From assembly GCA_023634235.1 (NCBI GenBank), contig JAMKCF010000020.1, positions 2,232,001 through 2,296,000 of the forward strand: a stretch of DNA of 64,000 nucleotides, in the 5' to 3' direction. Origin of the DNA: Pisaster brevispinus. Lineage: Eukaryota; Echinodermata; Asteroidea; Forcipulatida; Asteriidae. The notes under the pieces are model-generated. The model was not told the origin of the DNA. It made no database searches and saw only the letters and a list, made by a program, of their open reading frames with translations. Of the stretch, positions 13,941 to 24,703 are shown piece by piece (positions within the stretch are counted from its first letter, which is position 1; each line of letters opens with the position of its first letter). Made by a program: the position numbers and the translations under genes.

Positions 13941-14950
13941 ATCATCACAGGTATCAATTAGTAGAAATATTTTAGCATAAAGAACATGAACTAACAAATC
14001 TGGCAATAGTCTAAGGAGTAAATGTCAGCCTCTAATACTCAATTTGTGCATTAAAAAAAATTACTCAAAAATTGACCTTATTCACCTTAAAAACTTAACT
14101 ATAAAACACGTAATATTGAACAAAGTATCTTAAATATCTACAAAACATATCTGTGAAGTGATTGTAAAGAACTGCGCTTTCATGGCATCATAATTTGTGG
14201 CACCCCAAGGAAAAATCAGGCGTTTCTTGGAAAAAGGACAAGTAGATAAACAGAAACATCATCCATGAAATGTGATGTCTTTAACATTCTATATGATAAG
14301 AAGTCTCAAATTGTGGGCCTTATTTAATGTTACAATATTTTATAATCTCATCTATTTCATCAGCAAATTTTGAGTTTTGAGTTTAAGGAGGAGGTGCCTG
14401 GTTTCTTGGCATGGAAGGTCACAGTAGATCAAAAGATTTGTTATTAGGCTTAAGTATAACTACATTTATATGTAATAAAAAAAGCAAACATATTCCGATA
14501 AAGCAATAATTTAAACAGCTGGCAATAAAAACCGTATTTGGTTATCAGTTGTTTTAAATTTACTTTGTTAATTTATTTGTTAATTAACTTTATTATTTTG
14601 GTCAAACATTGTTTTGTTTTAGATATTAATTTGGTCTTTACAAACAACAATTTTTGATCAATGGCTGTTTGATGTTTACATCCTAACAGTTTCCCTATTG
14701 GGCCAATTTACCTGCTGTCATCATCACAATAATCTTGGTTGTGCCTTTTTGTAGTCAGTGTCCCTGTGTGTTACACTGTGCATTTTAGGCAACGTGGCGC
14801 TTACAGGCTGACCATTACTTGTATGTGCAACTTGACTCCCAAAATGGCAAATGCGGCAGACAGTAGCTGCATGTGACATTTGTTGATGGGATCAATATTC
14901 AATACTCAATACTCAATATTTGTATTAACGAGCTTTAAGATATTACATCA

Positions 14951-15590
14951 TTGTACTTTCTATGTAATCAGCGTCTTGTTCGACGGCATTTCCATCTCTT
15001 AGGGTATAATTACCTCGCATGCTGATAGGGAGCGTGTTGTTCTCCTTGGCTCCTGTTTATCTTGACCACCATCATCATGTGGTGTTTTGCCAGCATTTTG
15101 AGCAGCCTGAGAAGCAACACCTGCAAGACCACTACCACCACCTGTTGCTGCAGTTGCCTTCTCAGCTACGGCAGCTTTTCTGAGGAATGGCTGTGGAGTA
15201 TTTTGGGGGTTCGTGGTTACACCTCCACTGCTATACTGTAATATCAGAGGTGTCTGTATCATCGACCTCAGTTGAGATTGTTGGGATTCCATTTCCAGTG
15301 GCAACATCGTTGTTATTGAATAATGCATGAGCAGCTTCATCCAGATTCCAGTCGGAGACTTGGAGCCCATTGTTGTAATTTGCCAGGATTCTACTCTTGG
15401 TGCTGCTCTCTCTGCCAACTGCAGCAATATTCTCAGCCACCTTGTTGGACTTCTGGCAGCAGTTACAATCACTGAAGTAGCCCAGTAAACACAGACCACA
15501 ACCTCGCTTGGTTCCCTGATGACCATACTTAGTTCAGCGATATATTTCACTCTTGTCAGTATCAGAGTGTCTGTCAACCTGTGAAGCATT
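14951..15590 (-). pseudogene. Unrecognised candidate coding patch with frame conflict
   Basis: One frame is open for 196 codons (15,589 to 14,999). It has a Gly/Ala-rich stretch followed by a basic stretch, and GAG|GTAATT near 15,013 could be a donor. A second frame (15,440-15,231) reads more like ordinary protein. Extended upstream to a possible acceptor (CATCAG at about 15,511) it contains the cysteine-rich stretch KRGCGLCLLGYFSDCNCC, which faintly recalls tesmin/TSO1 CXC segments; it then runs into a stop. The same frame reopens at about 15,055 and ends with a short acidic tail at 14,951. Either this is a multi-exon gene with unresolved splicing or a decayed copy. The CXC resemblance is weak and I assign no function. 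Confidence 0.25.
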
Positions 15591-16298
15591 ATGAAATAAA
15601 AGCTAGCTCAAAAAATTGAACACACAAGAATAGAAAGGGAAAAAAACACACAAACGTAATGTTTTGGTGAACATTGGAATTACAGAGCTGCTCGGAATTA
15701 ACTTGCCGCCAGTGACTAGCAGCAGTTTAAATCTTAAACTTGTATTTTAAAGATGTCATAAGCATTAACCTTAATATTAATTAGACCAGGGAAGCTGCCA
15801 TGGCGAGCTGCCAATCACTGACTATTTGAAAAACCAATCATTTGAACAACTGATGTTAAGAAAGCATGGAACATTAACAAGTAAGCACTTGACCACTGCC
15901 TGCTTGATTTTAAAGAGGAGTGACAGAGGGACTCAGGATGGGTGAGGGATGACTAGGAAGAAAAAACAAATACGCAAGGGCCGGATGATAAGATTCATCA
16001 CACACACCAAGCACATTGTATTCAACTACATGCAGTATACACTTGAGGTGTTTGAGATGTGCACATTTACAGATACTGTCACCTAACTTACTTATTAGTT
16101 TACCAGGCCAAAAAATACATGTTCCTACATGTGCTCCTTGTTTTCACTCTGTTTTTGTTGTGGGTTTGCATTAAGTTTTTTAAAGACTGAACAACAAAAT
16201 CCTAGGGCAAGTTTTAGAGACGGTAGCCTACAACAGGCTTCCTAAGAATTTGAGAATTAGGTTTAAATCATTAGGGTAAAAATTTTGGTAAATTTATA

Positions 16299-16385
16299 CC
16301 TTCATTGATGTCACCACAATCCATGTTGGCGTACCTTCATTGATGTCACCACAATCCATGTTGGCGTACCTTCATTGATGTTCTC
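16299..16385 (+). repeat. 35-bp tandem repeat, 2.5 copies
   Basis: ACCTTCATTGATGTCACCAC followed by AATCCATGTTGGCGT is repeated twice perfectly, with a partial third copy. Confidence 0.85.
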
Positions 16386-16389
16386 ATGT

Positions 16390-17755
16390 TTCATGTTGTA
16401 TGCTCTCATTCGTCATCTGTACTGGCAGCAGCCAAACCTGTCCAAGAAACAACCAGCGTGGCAACCTAGACAAAATCAAGCCAAACATGACATTATCAAT
16501 CACATTCAAATGTTTCATTGCATTGAAAATATCAGGAACATTGCCCCCCCCCCCCTAAATCACTGGTTGTAGAAGAGATGTACAACATTCAACAACATTT
16601 GCAGTCGACAGAACGTCAACATTTCATAAATTTTTTTTAAAGCACACCATTTCTTAATGTTGATACATGTAGAACTTTCCACTAATTATGACTGGACAGG
16701 CTTCATCTACATGTAGTAGACTAGTAGTGGTTTAGCAAAAAACGTGAGTTTGGATTAGAAAAATCCTCACAGTTCCTGATGCGAGATGGAATGGGGCTAG
16801 GGTCAAGAAGCGAAGGGAGTCCAGCATGTAGGCACTATATGGGGTTATAGCACAGTATAAATTGTAGCAGTCATGGCAGCCCCACAAAATCTGTCAACAT
16901 GTGTCATACTGTAGAGGGTGTGACAAAGTGCACACATCCAACTGTCCATTGTATAGGCCTACAATTCGATAATGCGCTTTGTTGCACTTTGTTGCACTTC
17001 AGTCTGTGTGCGTGTGGAACCTGCTACAGCTCGCTTAGCTGTAGCTGTCACAACAAACAGCTATTGAATCTTGTTTGCACCCTCGAACGCCCGGTGATGA
17101 TTTTGACATGGAATTGTGGGTCCATTCCAAAATGGCCGCAATCCATAGGGAAATTATTCTGAGCAAATTGTAAAAAAGAAATTTTGAATACAGTTTTTTT
17201 TTCTGTGAGTAATTTCAACAGCCGAAGCACCCGAATCGAGCCTAGAGGGAATGAGCTACACTGTAAGACAACAAGGTGTAATCGCATTTAGTCAGTTAAA
17301 ATCGCCAACCCACCAGTAAGGGATACCCCTTGATTTTAGCTACACATTTGGAAGTGTTGCGAAGGCAGCAGCATAACCATCGGGGGCCCACACAACATTT
17401 CCAGCACCCCCCTCCGCCACTCCCAACCCCTAAAATAGTCCAGATACATGTATTGACCAAAAAATAAATAAATATGGTAGATATAACCGGTGCCTATTTA
17501 AAAGTTGTTTTACAGTGTAGTGTTACCAAAAATTTACAAGATTTAAAATACCAATTCATCACCGATGCCACAAAGTAATACAGACATAGTATCAGTAATA
17601 GTAACAATCGGAGAAAACGGTGTTTAAAGTCAAAAGTTTAAAATCCAGGTCTTCTACAAAATTTCAGGGTATTTTTAAACTAGTTTTCTTACAGTGGAGA
17701 CTTGATGCAGTAGTGTAGACATGATGATCCCCCTCCCCATTTACATAATTTGGTT
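16390..17755. other. Gene-free stretch
   Basis: No supported exon or transposon boundary was found. A short C-run lies near 16,545. Confidence 0.4.
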
Positions 17756-17759
17756 TTGA

Positions 17760-18335
17760 ACAAAGAAAGTTTACGACACAACCTAGGAAGCGGCAGCAGT
17801 TAACTTGGGTGTGATCCCTGGCTACACGGCAGCTAACGGTTGAATGGCTTCTGACTGGCACCCCCGGACAAAGATATTGACAAAATAGGGAGACCGCCAA
17901 CATAGGGCTGGATAGCTCAGTTGGTAGAGCGCCAGTGCATTAATCCGGAGGTCGTTTGTTCAAGTCCCTCTCCAGACAATTTTTCTTTGTTCAAACCCAA
18001 ATTATTTAAAAAGTTACCCATTCAGTTTCCCTTGTGGTCTATTACTCGATATTTATTATTAAAAAGTCACATCCCCTCAAGGTTATCCCGTGGCTGCCGC
18101 TTCCCAGGTTGTATTGTAAACTTGGGTGTGATCCCTTGCTTCACGGCAGCTAACTGTTGAATGGCTTCTGACTGGCACCCCCAAACAAAGATAGGGAGAC
18201 CGCCAACATAGGGCTGGATAGCTCAGTTGGTAGAGCGCTGGTACAAATTAATCCGGAGGTCGTTGGTTTAAGTCCCGCTCCAGTCAATTTTTTTTTTTTT
18301 CAAACCCAAATTAAACATTTATTATGTTAAAACTG
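17760..18335 (+). mobile_element. Two tandem tRNA-headed SINEs (family A)
   Basis: A tRNA-like promoter GGGCTGGATAGCTCAGTTGG with a B-box-like TTGGTTCAAGTCC occurs at about 17,907 and again at about 18,211. Both are preceded by the shared body CAGCTAACGGTTGAATGGCT-TCTGACTGGCACCCCC and followed by TTTCTTTGTTCAAACCCAAA. The tRNA part does not fold as a full tRNA. The family recurs at 21.7, 30.1, 42.6, 44.8 and 46.1-46.4 kb. Confidence 0.8.
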
Positions 18336-18455
18336 TTAAGTCCCCGAAAAATGTCTTGTGAAAAAAAAAAATTGGTCACGCGCTGGGCCACCTTCGGCAC
18401 AAACTATCGAGTATCGGTGGGTGGGGCTTGGCTAAAGTCATGGCAGTACGAAGTA

Positions 18456-19697
18456 AAGCCCGGTTCATACTTCCTGCGAACGCGAATGCGAAGTGAATAT
18501 TGACGTCACAAATTCGCAACGAATAATTCGCAGCAGTTGAAATGTGCTGAACTCCTGCGAAACATTCGCTGCGAAAACGGCCTTGTGACGTCAAAATTTG
18601 CTTCGTATTCGCATTCGCAGGAAGTACAGTCATTTGACCAGTTCGGGATCACTTTTTGAATTCACATTGTTTTTGGTTGCAATCTCTTTGACATTTTAAA
18701 CAAAAAAGTTTATCAGTTTACCTAAACATGTTATAAAACTCACCAAGTATCCACTGAAAAAAAAAAGATTAGTACTTTTGAAGAGGCTTTGAGAAAAGTA
18801 TTGTCACCTGTTTGACCAGTTCAGGATCAGTTGATTCTATTCTGAATCAGTAGCTTGCCCTCTATTGCAAACCAATACTCCCATTCATAAAACTGTCTCT
18901 CAAGGACACAAACTTCACAAGTGTGTTGGCATGGACATGGACTTCCTTTCTCCAGAGAATTTCATGCAAGTGTATTCAACAGCAGCGCAAAAATCCAGCA
19001 ACAAAAACACAAAACAACAGCAAAGGCAAATGAAAAAGTGAAGCACGCCTAAAAGCAACATTGACCCAAATATCTATTCTTACAGTCGCAATTTCCTCCT
19101 CCAAGTTTCATTTTCTCACAAAAAAACAATATTCCTACAAGAATTTGTTGAAGAAATGTATCTTAAAAGCAACAAATAAACTTTCGACTGCAGCAGTAAG
19201 ATTTTACCTCACTGAGTGCGGCACCATTTGACGCAATGAGAGATGCTGAGTAGTGAGTGATCCCGAACTGGTCAAGGGTACGATGCCCCCCAAAAGACGA
19301 TTTTGGTAATTTCGTCTCCTCAAAAAAACAAGACGACTGCTCAGTATTTACCTGAAATATTTTAAACACATTCTAAGCATTTAACATAAATATTATTCGC
19401 CCTGGCGTTCAAATTTTAAAGGTGAGAAGTTTTAACAGCGTTTTTCAACCAACATTTTTTTTAAAAATAATTATCAAAATCGCAGACAAACTTCAAGAAA
19501 ATGGCCATAATTTATTTGTTGATGAAGTTTGGAACCTTATTTTGGGTTTGTTGGTTTATTGCATGTTATTCTTCACATGTATCAACAGAAATTGGTAATG
19601 TGAGAAGTAACTTAATTATGGGGTTGTTGCAAAGTTGATGTGATCCCGAACTGGTCAATGATCCCGAACTGGTCAAATGACTGTATGAACCGGGCTT
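18456..19697. mobile_element. MITE interrupted by a nested element (outer element)
   Basis: The left end AAGCCCGGTTCATACTTCCT runs into GCGAACGCGAATGCGAAG. The right arm CTTCGTATTCGCATTCGCAG-GAAGTA is broken at 18,626 and resumes at 19,686 with TGAACCGGGCTT. Removing 18,627-19,685 restores a 183-bp palindromic MITE. It carries two TGACGTCA (CRE-like) palindromes in mirror positions. Confidence 0.85.
18627..19683. mobile_element. Inner 1,057-bp Tc1/mariner-type non-autonomous element
   Basis: The termini CAGTCATTTGACCAGTTCGG and its inverse at 19,658-19,683 are flanked by TA on both sides (18,625-18,626 and 19,684-19,685), and the insertion split the outer MITE's TA. CAGT ends plus a TA duplication fit Tc1/mariner. 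Extra internal copies of TGACCAGTTC-GGGATCA lie near 18,811, 19,258 and 19,639. No transposase ORF remains. A diverged partial relative lies at 55,040-55,500. Confidence 0.82.
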
Positions 19698-20650
19698 CAT
19701 CCAGTATTTACCAGTAATATCATAGGCAATAAATATATTGAGTTTGAAAATGGATGGTGGACAGTTTCTCGTTTCACATTTCAAGTTGGGTAAAGTTGCA
19801 ATTTTACAAAATCATTTCAAATATATTCCTCAACTAACCTTTTCTCCTTGCGACAGAAAGCTGGACGTCCCTTCGCCTATTGAAGCCGGACAGTTTCAAA
19901 CCAAAACGGCAAACGTCATCGGCCATTAATGGCGGTCATGCCATGTTGTCCATTTTCAGCAATCAAAACAAGCGGGTACCAACACGGCCAAACATCACAA
20001 TAGAGACAAACCGAAAACATAACGTGGCAAAGGAAATTTGCCACCAACGGGGTAGTTCTTTATAAATCCAACTCCATGAAAAAAACAAGCAAAAGGTGGA
20101 GCTTTGAAGATAACGGAGTCCGAGAGTACTCGTTGCTATGAGGCACTCTTTCTTGAAAACGCTTGGAAATGACGTCGAGGCTCTATTCACTGATTACCCT
20201 AAAAATACTATAAAGAAGTCTGGGACAAGACTTTGTAGAGCAGACGACACTTCATTTGCATCTGCATTCCAACGCGTGAGAAAATTCCCACCAAATTTTT
20301 CTAGGGTTAAAAAATTCTGATATTTGAAAAAATTATAAAAAGCAACCAAGTAAAAACGTTAAAGTTATAGAATTGTCAAAACATAGCATGCACTGTGCAC
20401 TTCCTTTCTTATGTCTTTCTAATTATGCATTCAAATAATCTTACTATGCTCTAAACTATGTTTGAATTTTGAAAACAATCAGGGCTGGATTAGGGAACAA
20501 AGTGATAAACTTTTCACAAATGACACTGTGCACAATTTATTTCTAACACATTTCTAAATTTGTTAAATAAAATAAAACTGACACAATCAGGTGTGGATTA
20601 TGGATATGCATGCAGCGGCCCTCTTTTTTTTCTTTAAAAAAAAAGATTAA

Positions 20651-21193
20651 AGGATAAGTAAAGCTGACAAAAAAGTTGCAGAGTTCAAGTTTTTATGTGA
20701 TCAACCACATACATGCAATAGCAAACTTGTGAAACCTTACTCAGTCCTGTGTGTGTGAGGGAGGGGGGGGGGGGGGAGGCAAGAGAAAATAGTGAAAAAC
20801 TATGCACAATTTCCAGCATGTAAACACACTGTCCTAAATTATTTTGTAACAACCAAAATCAGCTGTTGCGTTTTTGAAGGTTTTCAGATAGAGTTTTCTC
20901 GAATACGACTTCATTTCAGAGGGAAAGTTTTTCAGAAAAAATGGCTCTAAAATGAAACCAACACTTCGCGTAGTTTCCCGTAAACAAACTTTAAAATTTC
21001 TAAGGATCAATGCTCCGCAGACCAGGGGCGAGCAGCCCCCCCTCCCTCCCTGAGCAGACCAGCAATGACAGTGCTGCATGGTTTTAACGTGCACGACCAG
21101 CGACGATTATTGCTATGTCATGAACATGTGGGAGGTGTAGGGAGCCAGACCACCGATTAAAATATTCCATTGAAATCCTGTATAACACCTGTA
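20651..21193. mobile_element. Diverged TTAA-site MITE relative
   Basis: The left end TTAA-AGGATAAGTAAAGCTGAC and the right end ATCCTGTATAACACC match the family at 41,988-42,358. The shared interior includes AATAGTGAAAAAC, AACAACC-AAA and CTGTTGCGTTT. A G-run lies at about 20,762-20,777 inside. Confidence 0.6.
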
Positions 21194-21734
21194 AGGGTGC
21201 AAACAGACTAACAGATCAATCTTTGCCTCAATAACAGCTGAGAGTTCAATTAATTGGTGCTGTGGTTGTAGGTGTATAGGCCTAGGTTTACATTATTCTT
21301 ACGATTTTCCTAGAAGTTGAGGGGGTGGTGGGAAGGGCCCCTCAATACTAACCTGCTTTGCTTTGCTTTAAAAAAAACCTCTTTTTTGTATACTATGGAA
21401 TTCTGTGTTTTATATACTGATTTGTGTAAAAAATTTATATATTTAATTTTTTAGCATTGTCGCTGCTTTTGTCTATTCTCACCCTGTTGGGATTCTCGTT
21501 TTTATTTGAGTGCCCTATAAATCAGCTGTGGTGGATGGGCCACCCTCAGAAATAATTTGCGTCATCTAAAAATGTACATGCCCTTCAGTCTTGTTATTTG
21601 TATGCCCTTCTGCACACACTTATCCTTGGCAGCACACATATTGCCACATCTTCAGTGCATCTTTTCCTATTGCCAGTACTGTGGACATTCTGCTGGATTT
21701 TTTCCTCATCTGCTGCACCATGGAAATCCATTTG

Positions 21735-21935
21735 TCAGTGGCGTAACTAGGGACTTGAACCTACAACCTCCAGATTTTGCAGGCGCTCTACTAACAGAGC
21801 TATCTTGGGTGTTACAAAACAGGTCACAAGTTCAAGAGCCACTCTAGTCAATTTGTCTTTGTTAAAACCAAAATTATTTTACAATTTACCCGGTCAGTTT
21901 CCCTTGTGGTTAATAACTTGAAAAATGCAGCAGGA
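21735..21935 (+). mobile_element. Degenerate SINE (family A)
   Basis: It contains a tRNA-like AACAGAGCTATCTTGGG / AGTTCAAGAGCCACTCTAGT head followed by TTTGTCTTTGTTAAAACCAA and CAGTTTCCCTTGTGG, the family-A tail. Confidence 0.6.
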
Positions 21936-22785
21936 CACAATTTTCCATATCATTTATATTCCTGGGACAGAAATGTGAAGAGGTTTCCAAAAAGATGTTT
22001 TCTCCACAGCTCAAGAAGTAGTTTTGTTTCAAATATAAATTGACTGATTATTTCACCAATAATCCTGTAAAATAAGTCATACGTGAGTTTGTAATACTTT
22101 GTTCTGATCAGCCTCGTTATTTATTCTCTCTTTAATTTTCAAACAATGTTATTGATATACAAGTAAGCTTAGAACAGGAGGCACTTGGAATTTTGTCTTA
22201 AAGACTACCACTTTGGTAACAGGCTAAAAACAAAAGAATCTTACCCCTAAATGAGCGCTGGTAACAGTCGTGGAACATGTTAAATATTTCACTGTTTTCT
22301 CCAAAGTACAATGTCCTAGGCTGAACCATTCCACATAACTAAGAGGGGAATCAGGTCCCAGAGTTGTGTAGGGTTTTTTGAGGGGCTGAAACATACATTC
22401 ACTCATATAAACGTTGTGTACCGACATAACACATACCTACATTGTACCCAGTGAATCTCACCCTCTGAAAAAGTGGAGCCACCTGTCCTATGTAACAGGC
22501 TTCCAGATGTCTTGCTGACAGCATGTGCTAGGTTCTGTGGTTTCCTACACCCCTCCCCCTGTCAATCAAACTTTTGGCTAACTAGAATTGGGGTTTTAAG
22601 CACATGTTCTAAGCATGGGAGGTTTTGTTTTATACATGAACAGGTTTAAAGGGAAAATACTACATGGCAATGTGACATAAATACATTTTTGGAAACAATG
22701 GATTGGGCTACAACTCTGGCTTAGGCTCTATCCGTCTGTTTGAAGTCTGCACCGAAGTGTCAATTTTCGAAGAATAACAGACATT

Positions 22786-23054
22786 AGAGACACACTCTCG
22801 TAAAAAATGCGACCTATTAAAGTCTATGGGAAAACCTGAAGGCTTTGGGAAAACAAGCGGAAGTATTTAACCTGTCAATTTGCCCTTAGCACCCTACTGT
22901 ACGCCCGCCCAGCATGCCCAGTGGGATATAGCCTATTTCAGGAGACCTGCAGCTGTTACGATAATTAATTAAAGGGTACTGGTACTGCTAAATAACCGTT
23001 ATAAGAAATAAGTTGAGAATGAAATAGGTCGCACTTTTTACGAGAGTGTGTCCC
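22786..23054. mobile_element. MITE with 30+ bp inverted ends, TA-flanked
   Basis: GAGACACACTCTCGTAAAAA followed by ATGCGACCTATT is matched inverted by AATAGGTCGCACTTTTTACG-AGAGTGTGTCCC. TA dinucleotides lie immediately outside both ends. Length is about 270 bp with no ORF. Confidence 0.82.
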
Positions 23055-23079
23055 TAATGGAGCTCAAGCATGAGCCTAC

Positions 23080-24560
23080 GCTAAGGCAGTGGTTTAAGTA
23101 AGAGTCATACACTGGGCCATGTTTTGACAATCCTGACCCAAAACAAGATTGTGACTTCAAATTCACGACCAAAACAATTTCTGAGAGCTACTCGAAAACA
23201 GCCTTTATTCTATTTTCAGGTGATGGAACTCTGTCTTTATAATCTCTTTAACATTTTTGGATTGTGCCTCAGAGAAAGTAAGCGTTAAAGACATTCAGTG
23301 GACAATTTTGGTTTGTTTGTAAAAGCCACCATCTTGAAACCAAGCCCAACAGAGTGAACAACTTGGTTTTAGTTCAGGTGCAACAGCGGCACAGCAGAAC
23401 TCTCAAAAAGTTTGAACCTTTTATAGACAATTCATTTCATCGCAATACACTAATATATGACTGATATTGTAGATTTTGTTTACTACATTTTTTTTTAGTA
23501 AAAAACGTCACAACAACAAAACCCACATACATACTATTTTGTTTTCCAGATCTAAATAGTGTGTCAACATGGGAAACATTAGCAAATGTCAAATCTGGAC
23601 ATGAGTTTCACTGTGACCTCTTCCTGTGAATAGAGGTAGGTCAAATCTTGCAGCCGTTTGTGGCTGCTATTGGCCATTTTGGTACAAGCCATTTGTGGCC
23701 GGTATGGTCTCTAAAGGCTAAATAACAATAACTGAAGCTCACACAGGTTTCTGGTCAGAGTCCACAAATTGTGCCTCTGTGTATATACAATGTGACTTGC
23801 TTCCCAAAATGTTTGGCCCAGCAAACAATATGTGGTGCGGTCAAGTCGTTTGTTTGTCAGAAATACCATTATGGAGAAACAAGCAAAAACAGGCCAAAAT
23901 AGGTGAAGTTTTCAACAACAACAAATTTGTAAACTTAAGTGCCAAAATATCTTATTTTATATTGGCAACTTCCTTCGTGATAAAAGGGGTTAAAGTTAGC
24001 ATTGAAAGAAAATGTGCCGATGCATTTTCAATTTACAACTTGGCTTTAAACCCCTTTTCGCAGTTTTATTCTCTCGCATCTCTTGGTGTTTCTACTTTCA
24101 CAACTTTTGGACCAAAGTTGGTATGGGGTTTTAACAGTTTTTAAGCTTGGGTCTAACTCTTTTAAAATGTTTAAAAAATGAAAAATTTCCTGGGTTGACA
24201 AATGACTTTCGTTGCTTGATCGCATCACACATGTTTATAACAAATAATTCTAGTTTGACAGCTCTAATACATCGGGCCTTGACACATTCACTGAAGGTTA
24301 TACCAAAGAAAAGAATGTAGACAAATTAGTTTCAAAAGAAAACAAACAGAAAATAAAAACTTGCTCATTGAATAAAAGATTCAGCTTTGCTGATTTTTTA
24401 AAAGTCTACCCTACAACGTACACATAAGCTTTTGAAAATCGCATAACCTGCCTATATTTAGGAGCCCAGCTTTATCACTCTAGATGCAATCACGAATGTT
24501 GAGTTCAAGCTTACTGTAAAAAATGAAACCCAAATTGACTGATAATAAGAAAACCGTTTT
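23080..24560. other. Region 3' of CHID1, no gene recognised
   Basis: No coding feature is supported. A minus-strand AATAAA (TTTATT on plus, about 24,064) could serve as a polyadenylation signal for CHID1, giving a 3' UTR of roughly 540 bp. This is only a guess. Confidence 0.3.
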
Positions 24561-24604
24561 TTTTTTCCAAATAATCCCCATGTAAGAACAACACACCTGA
24601 ATTG

Positions 24605-24703
24605 TTACAGTAGATCATAGAAATAATCCAATCCCTGTCCAAGCTCCCATATGGATATCCCAGTTCCTAGTTCTTCTGCCAATTTAAGACGAACTTCAAT
24701 AGA
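24605..24703 (-). CDS. CHID1: CHID1 exon 12 (C-terminus)
   Basis: It encodes [20 protein letters not shown] then [12 protein letters not shown] and TAA. The acceptor is ATCATAG|. Confidence 0.96.
   Translation of the reverse strand, partial: SIEVRLKLAEELGTGISIWELGQGLDYFYDLL

Noticed and set aside
17907..17982. Apparent tRNA gene with GCTCAGTTGGTAGAGC D-arm
   Set aside because: The anticodon arm does not pair, and the sequence is repeated at six or more places with the same SINE body.
18376..18633. 85-codon minus ORF
   Set aside because: It is the translation of the MITE inverted repeat.
23779..24144. 121-codon plus ORF
   Set aside because: Composition is not protein-like, with no motif or splice context; the length is possible by chance in AT-rich DNA.
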